Shown in pieces: positions 11,401 to 23,400 of a stretch of DNA of 64,000 nucleotides. This stretch comes from Phoronis australis (Eukaryota > Phoronida > Phoronidae), in assembly GCA_002633005.1 (NCBI GenBank), contig NMRA01000280.1, forward strand, positions 187,564 to 251,563, read 5' to 3'. Every line of letters starts with the position of its first letter. Position 1 is the first letter of the stretch. The notes below the pieces were generated by a model. It searched no databases. It was not told the origin of the DNA and saw nothing but the letters and a program-made list of their open reading frames with translations. The translations under genes were made by a program, and so were the position numbers.

Positions 11401-14400
11401 ATTGCGGCTCTTTGAAATGGTGGTACTGTCTACCTTGGTTAGTACAAAGCCAAAGCCATGGGTGAAATTAATTTTCTTAAAAGGTACACTATTTCTAGTA
11501 TAAACTAAATTAGTTTCCAAACAATGCTAAAAATTGCTGTTCTACCGTTATTATGCTGCAAAATTTGTGAAGCCATCTTGCTGTATAGGCAGTGACCACC
11601 GCCTTTAGCTGACCCTAAGAGACGGTGAAGCTCCTATAGGGCCTTCATACGCCGTAAGCTTTTCAGTGAATTATGCCTCACAATGATTAAAAGATCAAAG
11701 TTACACTGTGAAAGGTACGTGCTGTGCGTGAAAGGACATCTTAGGAAGACGTCAACATCTTTAATTTCTTTCAACTTCAACAAATTCCCGTAATCAAACT
11801 TTTTTCTAGCAGTCCTTCATTGAGTTGCAAAGTCTAGATATTTTTTACACTGCGCACACTCGTATTTTCACTGCGCCAGCAGTGCGCGCAGTGTTAAAAA
11901 TGGGCAACTTGGTGAAAGACTGCTCCAAAAAGTTTGATTACGGGAGTATTTGTTCGAGTTGGAAGGAAATTGAAACATCAGCAACCTCTTGAGGTGTCTC
12001 TATATGCACAAAAGGTACTTATGTAACAACATCAGTTTGATGTTTTAATCAATGTGAGGCATCATTTGCAGAAAATCTTCCGGTGTCCGAAGGTCCTATA
12101 GGAGCCTCACCATTTCTTAGGGCCAGCTAGGGACAGTAGTCAATGTCTACTTGCAGCACAGCCAACCAGGTTGCTGCATAAAGACTATCGTCAAAATAGA
12201 ATTTGGAACCAATGTTTCTTTAGCTTCAGTAGTCCTTAAAATTCCACACCGCATGGGTAGTTCTGCATATCACCTTGTCATGAAACTTACTTCAACTTGT
12301 TTAGTTAATGACTGACGGGTGAATATCTGAGAGTCAACAGACATTCTTCGCCTTGCTCGCTGCAGCTGTTTAAGTGAAAAACAATCTAACAAACATCATT
12401 TTCCTCCTTTTGTAACAAAAGAAAAGTCTCGTCGTTTTGCAAACAGTACGCTTGTGACATGGGCACGTGCCATTTGCTATGTTTCTGCAACATCTCTAGG
12501 GAGATCTATGATGACGGCTTCGCAGCAGCAAAATTTGCTCTGAAATTTGGTTTGTTGGTATTGAAATACTAAAAATTTATAATGAAATGAAACCTGTTCA
12601 GATAATTTGTTACATGTATGCAACCTCCAGGAAGAACAGTTGATTGAAGAATCGCCGAAAAAAGAAACTAGCCAATATTTAATGAGCATTGTATTTCATG
12701 TTGCTGATAGCCAACGCATCAAATCGCTCTACAACTTATTATAAGGAGCAGAGCAACGGTATGGTTCTTGTTTTTCTAACATCGTTAAATAAAATAGTAC
12801 TCGAGGAAGAGTAGTTTTTAGTTACACTACTTTTTTTATTTGGTCTGTTTTGCCCACCTTGGCGCAAAGCTTTATATTTAGTATTAAGCTTTGCACCAAG
12901 GCTACTTGCCTTGATTATGCTAAGGTATTGGATAATTACCATAGGTGTAGTATGTTAAATAGAAATTCTGTTCGATGAAATTGTGCAGTATAGTGGAGTG
13001 CTGTATTTCTACCTTTGAATTTTATGTGCAGGCACTGGTATAAGTTGGCATTTCAGGTTCTCGTTTTCAAGTCTGGTTACTGTACAAACGCCCCATTGCC
13101 TGAAAAACAACACTAAACACTGTAGTGAAGTGACAATCCTCAATGTGTGTGACATTTTGTAAGTGCTGTCTGGGTCATCTGACATGAGATAATGCTGGAA
13201 TTTGTCTAGTTCAACATTTTCAAGAACTTATGTATTACATAGGCCAAAAAAGCATAGTTACTTCAGGTTTGTACCCCAGTTCATTTTAATATCTCTTGCT
13301 GCTATTGCCCCTAGAGTTGAGTAAACAAGGAAAATGTGGATAACTTTTGCTCGTCTCAGATGGGCATTTTAAAAAAACTGCAAGTAAAAAATACTCCTTC
13401 ACATCATCAGATATCAAACAACCAGACCAGTAACAACTATGTTTTTTGGCCTTTGTTATGTCTGAACTCTTATCATTTGACATTCAATGTTATGCTGATA
13501 TTGACTTGCTTTTCCACTTCACATTGTAGATCCTGGGCTTTGAAGTAGACACTATCAACTCAGTGCAGTTCTCCAATCACACCGGTATGAGAGTTTCTCT
13601 TTGCGTAGTTTCAGGCCATTTCATCTTATTGTGTGGCTGTCCTACTGTGCTCTTGGTGCCGTCTGATACCTGAGACACTAAATTAGAATCAGCCGTGTTA
13701 TTTCAACACTAGTCTGTTACAAACTATTCACCAGAGAACCATCATTGCTCTAGTAAACTTTAATAGGGGAGATTGACAAAGGACCCGCACGATTCCTTTG
13801 GTCAGTTGTCACATACAGGTAATTTGTAAAATTTCTGGGTCAAACTATTTAATCTGCTGTGATTGAGAAGGCTTCACATCCAATATTTGCAAGTTTGTAT
13901 TGATTGAAAGGCTGTGAATGTAAAGCACCCATATACCCCCGTTCAGAGATTTCACAACTCCAACTTTTGTATGTGGCTACATACAATTATAATTTTTGCT
14001 GCAACTTGTTCCTGACATAGTTGAGATTAAAAATAGGTAGGACTGAGCATAACAGAGAAGTGATTGCAATCGACATCTCAGTAATTTGACCTTCTAGTCG
14101 TGGGCGGTTTTAGGGGAGTACAGTAAAAATTACTACGAGCATGTCATTTTAGGCAGAATGTGGACAAATTTCCTTCAAAAATTGTGGTTGCGACATCCAA
14201 GATTTGCCACATTCTGTTTGCCAGTCCCAGAGTAGGCTTGTTTTGTCTTCTAACCTTTGACACAGTTAGTGCTAGTTCTGCATGCTATGAAAAATAAAAG
14301 GTGCAGTCTCTCTCAGTGCTGTATTTAATCCAGTGTGGGACATTGGCAAACAGCAAAGCTCTTGGCTAATAACTTGCTGTTGTGACTTTGAGTATCTAGT

Positions 14401-17400
14401 ACTCATTCATGAATTTCATTCCAGGTTATGGCTCAACGAAAGGTCAAGTGCTGAGTGCTGGCGATATTGAAGATCTTTATGAGGGCCTTAGACACAATGA
14501 TTTGCTCCACTACTCCCATCTACTCACAGGTAATGAGACCATCTGTGGATAGACTGGTCACTCACTCGGTGGCACACCTGCCTTGTGTCCCTTTGGCAGT
14601 TTAGTGTTATGGCTATAGTGTAGTTATGTGCGAGATAGTGATAGACAGTTATTTTGGCTCCAGATATGGCAAAGTTGATCATTGAGGGTAGTAAGTTATA
14701 GTAAAATTTCCTCAGTTTCAGTCAAAATGTGGAGCAAACGTGTAATATCATTTTGATTCTTAAATTTCTCAACAAAAATAATCGTGAACAAACGTATATT
14801 CCTTTGTCAGCTTTGTTTTTGTTGTGCATCTACAAAAAACCAACATTAGATATAATTTTGAGCATCTACAACAAAATAGTAAGCCGGGTCTTTGAATGAA
14901 AAATTTTAAAATGGCAATTGTAAGTTTTTGTCGCAAGTTTTATTGTACTGACAGAAATGAAAAGCTCTCATCTGCTTACTTTTCAGTAGGGATCATCAAA
15001 CTAGTATTTGACTGGTAAGGTTGTTTGCTTTCCTATCTAACACTTGTGAGATCTTGCCAAAATAGCTTTACCCTGTCTCATAGTCCCATGCAGCTCTAAT
15101 TAAGTCAAAAGGAAATCACAAACTTCAACCTTGAAAAATTTGTTGGGGGGGGGTGAATCTTCTTGTTCAAGCAACCCACAAATGAACTGTATTCGATCTG
15201 TACGCAATCAACAAAAGATTTTCGCAAAATATGAACCGAAACTGGACAGGTTTTAAAGTACATATCACGGGAGTTTTTGATGTTTTGAGTCTGGAGTAAA
15301 TATCTAACTATGTCTGAATTGGCATGTATACTTTCTTTATGCGTGGTAACTTGAACTTGTCCAGGAGCAGACCGTGTTTTTATTCCTATATGGATGAATC
15401 AACATTATCATGATAGCGTCTCAATTCTCCCAGTCAACAAACTTGAGCAGCACTTATCAGTTTATCATTAGCCAGCAATGGAGGACATGTTTAATTTTTA
15501 CGAGGATCCGGAGCGCTTTCAAAGTGAAACGTGCGATTTGTCTTTTGACATAATCAAAGTTGGTGTAGCTGAGCTAGTTTACTTGAGTGAAAATCTGGAT
15601 AAAATGATAAGCTGTATAATCTATTTGTTTCAATCGATCTTCTTTTTTGTGCTGGGAAAAACATTCTGAGAAATGTGGAATAATAACGCCAATGTAAACT
15701 GTAAAGGATTCCATGATTACTCATTGACTATATTCTGCTTATGGTCTAACGCACCAGGTTGGTGTTTTTAGCTTAGTGGTAGCATTTGAGCTGTTTGCAA
15801 ATAACAGGTGAGTGACGGGACTTTCAGAAAGGCGACTGGGTTTGATAATGTTAGGAGCTAATAAACCATGTAATAAAATGCTTTTATGCGCCCACATATT
15901 TATATGTGGACGTATTATGCCGTCATGTCTGTCCATCCGTCCAGCATCCGTCCATCTGGCGTCTGCTGCCCTATCTCCAAAACCCTTTGACGTACGTTCA
16001 TGAATTTTGGCACATATGCTCTTTTCATGGATGGGACGGCATGAGCGAACTTTCAGACGGATTCGACTACCGGTGTGCCCCCTAGTGGCAATTTTATTGC
16101 ACTTACCGCTATATCTTCAAAGGTCCTCTTCGTATTTTCATAAAAGTTGCATATAGGCATCTATCAGTGAGATGATGCTATCCTTCCGTTTTCGGATGGA
16201 TTCGATGATGTTTTCGCCACCTAGTGGCCATTTTTGCTGTTTTCGAGTCTGTTTTTTGGCATCCACCCCTCTATCAAACAAACCGCTCTAAGTATGATTG
16301 TGAAAATTGTCATGTATGTTTTTACCATGTAGAGGATGGCTGAGGATGATTTTCCAATGATTTCATCAACTGTGACGCCTCCTAGTGGCAGTTTTGTTTT
16401 TTGTACCCATGGCTGTATCTCCTAAACCGTTGATAGGATCTTTACTAAATTTAGCTAGTGTATTTTTGTTCATAACGGATGACAACAACTTTCGGACGGA
16501 TCTAACTACCAGTGTGCCCCCTAGTGGCAATTTTAGTTTTTTATGTCAACCTCTGTATCTTCAAAGGTCCTCAACAGATTTTCAGAAAATTTGGAATATT
16601 GGCATCTATTGGTGAGATGATGGTATCCTCCCATTTTCGGATGGAATCAAGGTATTTTGCACCACCTAGTGGCCATTTTTCTTGTTTTCAAGGCTGTTTT
16701 TTGGCGTGCACCCCTCGATCAACCAAACCATTCTAAGGATGATGTTGAAAATTGGCGTGCATGTTCTCAGTGTGAAGAGGGCATTTGACTATAAAGAATT
16801 CGACTACTGTGGCACCTCCTAGTGGTAGTTTTGTTTTGTTTTGTGCCCATAGCTGCATCTCCTTAACACATTGCATGATCTTTATTAAATTTAGTAATTG
16901 TATTTTTATGAAGCTAACAACAGATGACATCTTTCATGCTGATCCAATGAACGATGTGCCCCTTAGTGGCAGTTTCATTTTTTCCCTTTTCCTTTGTTTC
17001 TCTGAAGTTCCTTGACAGATTTTTATGAAATTTGGTAAATAGCTTTCTATTAAAGACATAGTTTCACACCAAAACAACTGCTTTTCAACTCAAAGAATAG
17101 CATTGCAGGAGCCCGTTACTTGGGCTAGTTACTGTCCGCACAGCGTGATTAATTAGATAAGCCCAGCAGTAATGACCTTCTCCGACTTCAGCCGAGTCAA
17201 TTCTGAAAACAGACTAGGCGGTTACATAAGCGTCTGTGATGTCGAGTCCGGAAGACAACTGTGTTGTAGGAATGAACTCGGCTGGTAAACCGCAGTCACA
17301 CAAGGTAGAAACCAACATGGATTACGAAAGCTTTAGCGACGAGTCTTCCAATTTTAGAAAATCTTTTGTGATGATGAAGCGTCGGACACAGACAATATGC

Positions 17401-20400
17401 ACAACGACCATCGTGAGCGTGTTCTTGACAACGTAAACGGGCCCTGCAGGTTCGAACCAGTGCCTGCAAGTGTCCCAGTCGCTTTGGATGAAGAGACAGC
17501 GGCGGATCCCGAAGACAATGACCGCACAACTTCCGACGTTTTATCATGTTAGGTAAATGGAAAATAAAAACAATGCCGCGAGTTTGAATGCGAATATGTT
17601 TATTTTCGATTTATTTATAATACTTCAAGTTAAATAAAAAAGCAATTTCAAACATCGGGACTGGTAGACGAATAAACTGCGATATGCAAGACTATTTGCC
17701 GTTTTGTCCTACGTTTCTTGATTTGCGTACTAGGTTGAAAGCAAGGTGGGATAAGTTTTGTTGTAGGTTATGAATTGCAATTTGTATTTTATAACAAAAG
17801 CTTATTTTTGATTTTATATCTATTTTAAGTAAATACTGAACAGAGGGGGGGGTCGAAACAATTAAAAGTCACCCGCACTCGAATTAATTTAATCCCCATA
17901 ATGTTTATTTAATTGCAAAAATACGACAGGTAAGTAGCATTCAAGCAACTACACACAATTATGTTGCAAAAATCGTAATTCAAAAGAAAAGCGGCTTCCG
18001 ACAATGTCCTTCGATGTTATACACCATTAGTAATGTTGTTCGCTTACTAGTGTGGCCCAAGGCCTATTAGCTTCCGCAAAGCGACAGCATGTACAGTTTT
18101 GAATATTATGTGAAATTTCACTTACCTTGGTTTCCAACCATACTGCGATTGCAGGCTGTCGACCTTGAAACAGTCTGCAGAAAAATGTTTACTCCATATC
18201 ACCGAATACGGCGACGCTCCACTAAATTTTCTCGTGGACCTCATGAAGTCTTCCCACTTGGGACGCAGTCTGGGGTTAGTGGGAAACCTATGTAATGACA
18301 CCCCAGGACCAGACCCTGACACATTGTCACAGCCTCCAATCACACAACAGTCCGACATTGTTCTTCAAATTTTTAATCGAGTTGAAGTATAAAAATGTGT
18401 TTAATGTCGAAATAAGTATTCCAATTGGCACACAACAACAGTGGTACGTTGTGTGTAGACAGACAGTGCGAAAGACGTGTGGCTGTACTCGAACACTTTA
18501 TTGAGGACTCATTGCTAACTACTGTGAAATGTTTATGGCAACGCACAAGACCATGTGCATATGTGTCACATTTCAGAGAATTAATTGGCAAAAGTTGCAT
18601 AATAAACCCATTTTAACAAACAGAAAGCTTCCATTTGTGCCAGATAGTCCCAGTACAAACCTATGGACAGACTCGGCAGTGATCGGGTCCGCTTCCGGAC
18701 GTGATGTGATTCTGAAGATAGCCGAAGTTGAAAATTTCCTGTTCTCGAAATTTTGTGGGGAAGTGGGAGCGTGTTTTACACGAATAATAGAAGAATATGG
18801 GGTATGAAATAAAATAAATGTGGTTAATAAGCAATCTTTATTAACAGTCAGCACATGTGTATACATATTAACTACAACTAAATAGCTGTGAATCGACCTC
18901 TTTAAAGAAGCAATGGCATTTTCCCGTTTTCAGATGGATTGTATGTTTTTGTGTCATCTAGTGGCTATTTTTATGAAACAAATAAACAACCCTAGAAGCA
19001 CACTGTTTGGTGCATGCGTGGGCGCATTTTAACGCTCCTCGTTGCTCTTGTTATATTAGTGTTGACCCCATGATTTGTACTTTAAAGAAGAGATTACATA
19101 TGACTTTAATTTTAGCACTTCCCATGTTTTCTTAGAAATGTGCATAGTTGATGTCAATTTTTGCCAGCAAAAAATGTTTCCATAAAGAAACGCAGTAACT
19201 TCACCGGCCCTTTTATGTTCTAAAGTTTTGGTTTGTAGTGTATAGAAAATTTTAGCCCAACTCAGCACAAGTATATTTTGGTTTGTGTCGCATTACACAT
19301 TTTCTGCTACGTGTGTGCAATGCACTACATTAGAATGTAATATTTTGGTTGAATTTTTGTAACAGTTCATGTTGACACTATGTCAACATTTCTTTGCCAA
19401 TGAGACGTGGTGCTTTGTTTCATAAGACTTTACGAGTCTTAATTGATTCTGAGGAGAATGATGAGTATGAGGTATCTGAAAACACATCGCCGTCTAATTA
19501 AGAAAATTTTATGCCATCTGCTCAGTTGACTCCTCTATTAAAAATAACTACATTTCCTTGCCAGGTTACATGGGTGACCCAACCTTCCTGCAGAAGATAT
19601 GCGACGTAGTGACTGACTTAAAAAGGATTAACCCCAAGTTAACATATGGTAAGTCAAGTGTCATGCTGTCTGTATTCACTTACGATTAATCTATAAAGGT
19701 AATGACGACTTTGGAAAGGTATCTGCAAAGAAATACACACTACTTTGGTTTAACTTATCTTTTTTCTTATAAGCAATGCTGCATCACAAACCAGGTCTAA
19801 CTCGTTATCCATTTCACCTATGGCCTGGGTGTCATCCTCACCCCCATCTCCAAAGCTGAATTCATAATACTTGTCAAGCTCACTCTCTGTAAGTTTTCGT
19901 AATTTACAGAATTACTACTATCTGCCAAAGCACATATGCTGTCAACTGATAAACGTTTTCCACTGATGACATCACATGGCGGGAAACCAAAAAAATCGTA
20001 ATTTTTTCTTTAAAATTCAAAATTCCTCAATGTTCCTATAGTTAGGCTTTATGTTAGAAAATTATTATATACTGTCTAAAACCTCAAAAAGTGCAAGAAT
20101 CTATTACAGGAGCACAAAATTGCTGTAGTACAATTTTCATGTTCTTTATTCCCAACAGTTTGTGATCCTGTGATGGGAGACCATGGCAAACTGGTGAGTT
20201 ATTCTTTTAATTTTGTAAGGGAAGCCTTTGATTTATTTTTTGATAGAAATGCAAGTCACCAAAAATCTGAGACATTTCAATGTTAATTTACCTGGTTGTT
20301 ATTAACTGTGCAACAATAGTCGTGATATAGCTGGGGATTGGACACAGCAACAGTAGTTAAGTGATATAGGTGGGGACTGGACACAGACTGTTTTCGTCTT

Positions 20401-23400
20401 AGTTTAGGTTTCGTTTTTACTGAATTAAATGGAATGCAGAAACTGGCTGGAAATTTGACAGCTACTTTTCCGTCAGAAAAACTGTTCGATCGCTTAGAAG
20501 AAATGTATACAGTTTTCCACTTTGGGTTTTTGAGTATGGCTGCTTGACTCGATTGCTTTTGTCTTGGACCAGAAAATTCATAGTTGGTTCATCTCAGCTA
20601 ATATGTTGTGTGAACATTGGTTGATATTTGGTTTCTGAAGAAGTCAAAATGCATCTGCCCATGTCAATAACATTTTGTTAAGTTACCCATCATTTTGCTC
20701 TTAAAATAAAAATAATTGCAGGTTTGGCACGCGTTGTAATAGACGTGCACATGCCGCGTGGGTCCATTGCACTGATCACCTGGACCCATTTTTATGCTTT
20801 ATTAATATATATATTAATATGTAGTTAATACGGAGCTGAGGAGCTGGAGACCTGACTCAAGGGTCTAGCAGTGTGCCGCAGTGGTACTTGAACCCACAAC
20901 ATTGAGTAAAGGAAGTGGACAATTATCCCACTAGACCACACTGCCTCCTCATTTTCGGAAAGGTTCGGTGTATTCTGCACCACCTAGTGACCAATTTTTA
21001 TGCGCCCACATATTTATATGTGGGCATCTGGCGTACGCAGCTGTATCTTCTAAACCCCTCACAGGATCATAATGAGATTTGGCCAATGTGTTCCTATGAA
21101 GCTGATGACGGATGACGACAAGTTTCGGACCAATTCAACTACTGCTTTGCGCCTTAGTAGCAATTTTAGTTTTTATGTTTGCCTCTGTATCTTTGGAGTT
21201 CCTTGATGGATTTTCATGAAATATAGCAAATAGGTTTTTATTAAAGAGGCAATGAAGCCCTACTGTTTTCTGATGGATTTGACATATTCTGCGCCACTTG
21301 GTAGCAATTTAAAAAGTGTTGAGTATGTCTTTGATGTTGGCTTTTCTATTCGCCATACTGCTCAAAGGATCATTATGATGAAAATTAAAAGATTTGTTCC
21401 TGATAAGAAGACCACGGCTGACGCTGATTTTTAGTTGGTTGCGACTACTGTGGTGACCACTAGTAGCAATTTTTTGTTGTTTTGCAACCTCGGCATATCT
21501 CCTTAACTCTGTTCATGATCTTTGTTAAATTTGGCCGGTATGTTCCTTGGGAGATGATAACAGGTGACGACGAGTTTAAGACCAATATGACTACAGACGT
21601 GCCCCCCAGTAGCAGTTTTATTTTTTACATTTGCCTTTATGTCTTTGGAGTTTGTTGAATGATTTTCATTTAGCATATAGGTTTCTATTAAAGAGACGAT
21701 AAAACCCTCCTGTTCTCGAGTGGATTTGATGAATTTTGTGTCACCTGGTGGCAATTTAAAATTATTTTTGGTATTTTCGACATTCGCCTTCCTATCCATC
21801 AAATCGCTCAAAACGATCGTTATGAAAATTGGCAGATATCTGATGAGAAGACTGCAGCTGACACGCATTTTTGGACGGGTTCTACCATTGTGGCAACCCT
21901 TAGTGTCAATTTTTGGGTTTTTTTAGCGTCTACGGCTGTATCTCCTTAACTCTATGGAGGATTTTTGTGAAATGTGGCAGACGACAAGCGATAACATATG
22001 ACGTTGATTTTCTAACCAGTTTGATAACAGGTGTGCCCTCTAGTAGCAGTTTTATTTTTTACTTTTCCCTCTGTATCTTAGGATGGACTTTTCCTAAATT
22101 TGGCAGATAGGTTTCTATTATGGTGGCAACTATGCCTTTTTATTTTCGGACAGATTCAATGTATTTTGCGCCACCTAGTAGCCATTTTTATGATTTTGAA
22201 TATGTTTTTAGTGTCTGCTTCTCTATCTGCCAAACTTCTCACAGTATCACTAGGAATCATAGCAGTTGTGTTCCGAATGAGAAGACCATCGCTGACATTG
22301 ATTTTTGGATGGGTGTGACACCTGTGACGTCTCCTAGTGGTGATTTTGTATTTTTTGCGACCGTGGCTGCAGGTCCTGATTTTTAGCATGATGTTTATGT
22401 ATTTTTGCAGGTGTTTTTCTATAGATGTGATAATGGCTGCCCGTGACTTTGGACTGCTCTGACTCCTGCTATGGTCCCCAGTAGCAATTTTATTTTTTGT
22501 CTTTGCCTCTATATCTTCTGACTTCCTCGATGTTTTTTCTTGAACTTTGGAAACAGTTTTGTATTGTGAAGATGACAGCATCTTTCTAATCTGTGGTTTA
22601 TTCGGCGTGTACTCCGCCTCCTAGTGGCCATGGCAATTATTTGAGTCTTCTCTTTTGTTGTCTGCTCCTGTATCGGCCAAACCATTCAGAGGTTTGTTAT
22701 GAAAATTGGAAATAGATGTGTTTCTACTGACATGAGCACCACTGGCATGCATTTTCAGATGGGTCCAACTATTGTGGTGCCCCCTAGTGATGTTATTTTT
22801 GCATCTTCGGTTGTATCATCTGCCTCTCTATCTTTGGAGTACCTTAGCGGATTTTCATTAAAATTGACAAATAATTTTGTAATGGAGAGACGATAATGCT
22901 TTTCCAATTTCACACAGGTCTGACGTATTTTGCACCATCTGATGGCCATTTTTATGTTACTAAGAACACCATTAGGAGCACACCGTTTGCATTGCAGTCG
23001 TAGGTGCATTTTAACATTCCGCGTTGCTCTTGTTTATAGTATTACTAATAAACATCCCTAGAAGCATAACATTTGCGGTGCAGTTGTGGGTGCATTCAGA
23101 TGCTTTGCAGTGCTCTTGTTTCATATTGTAGTGCCATCTATTGGCTGAATGACTGTGAATGCTGACCATGCTAGGCTTTTAGTTAGCTTAATGTTAATGG
23201 GATCACATTGATTTTATTTCTCATTTGAGCGTCTCATTTTTATTTGTCTTTAAGCAATTTCACTTCTTTTGTTATAATGCAAGTTACTGTTTGAGTTCGG
23301 TTAAAATGTTATACCGTTCTGTTATTGTCTGCTCAAGTCAGTAACCTCATATATAGTGTTCCATTTCCTGGAGCATTCTTTTGTTGATGAGTGATTAAAT

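Larger units (their letters stand above)
17058..18895. mobile_element. DNA insertion with THAP-type gene remnant, nested in repeat copy A
   Basis: Both borders are inferred from the break in the surrounding repeat: ...TTTCTATTAAAGACAT on the left and CTCTTTAAAGAAGCAATGG on the right, where intact copies read ...TTTCTATTAAAGAGACGAT. TTAAAGA present at both borders could be the target duplication. The roughly 1.84-kb insert carries an acidic plus-strand reading frame (17239-17553) and a minus-strand THAP exon (18126-18358). Terminal inverted repeats are not obvious, so the boundaries are approximate. THAP domains are common in transposases of P-element-like and related DNA transposons, which suggests a decayed copy of one. 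Confidence 0.6.
15885..19054 (+). repeat. CCTAGTGGC-family interspersed repeat, copy A (interrupted)
   Basis: Opens with the palindrome CCCACATATTTATATGTGG followed by a GTCCATCCGTCCAG-type stretch. It then runs through a ladder of degenerate blocks of roughly 100-250 bp, most containing (C/T)CCTAGTGGCAATTTT, TTTTCGGA(C/T)GGATTCGA and GTATCTTCAAAGGTCCT. It closes at 19054 with GCATTTTAACGCTCCTCGTT GCTCTTGTT. The ladder stops near 17058 and resumes near 18895, bracketing an inserted element described separately. No conserved reading frame is visible. It lies in PDXK intron 3; copies B and C share the same start, blocks and end. Confidence 0.8.

Noticed and set aside
21503-22581. 121- and 141-aa minus-strand ORFs
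   Set aside because: They run through the degenerate blocks of repeat copy B. Equivalent frames are not kept between blocks or in copies A and C.
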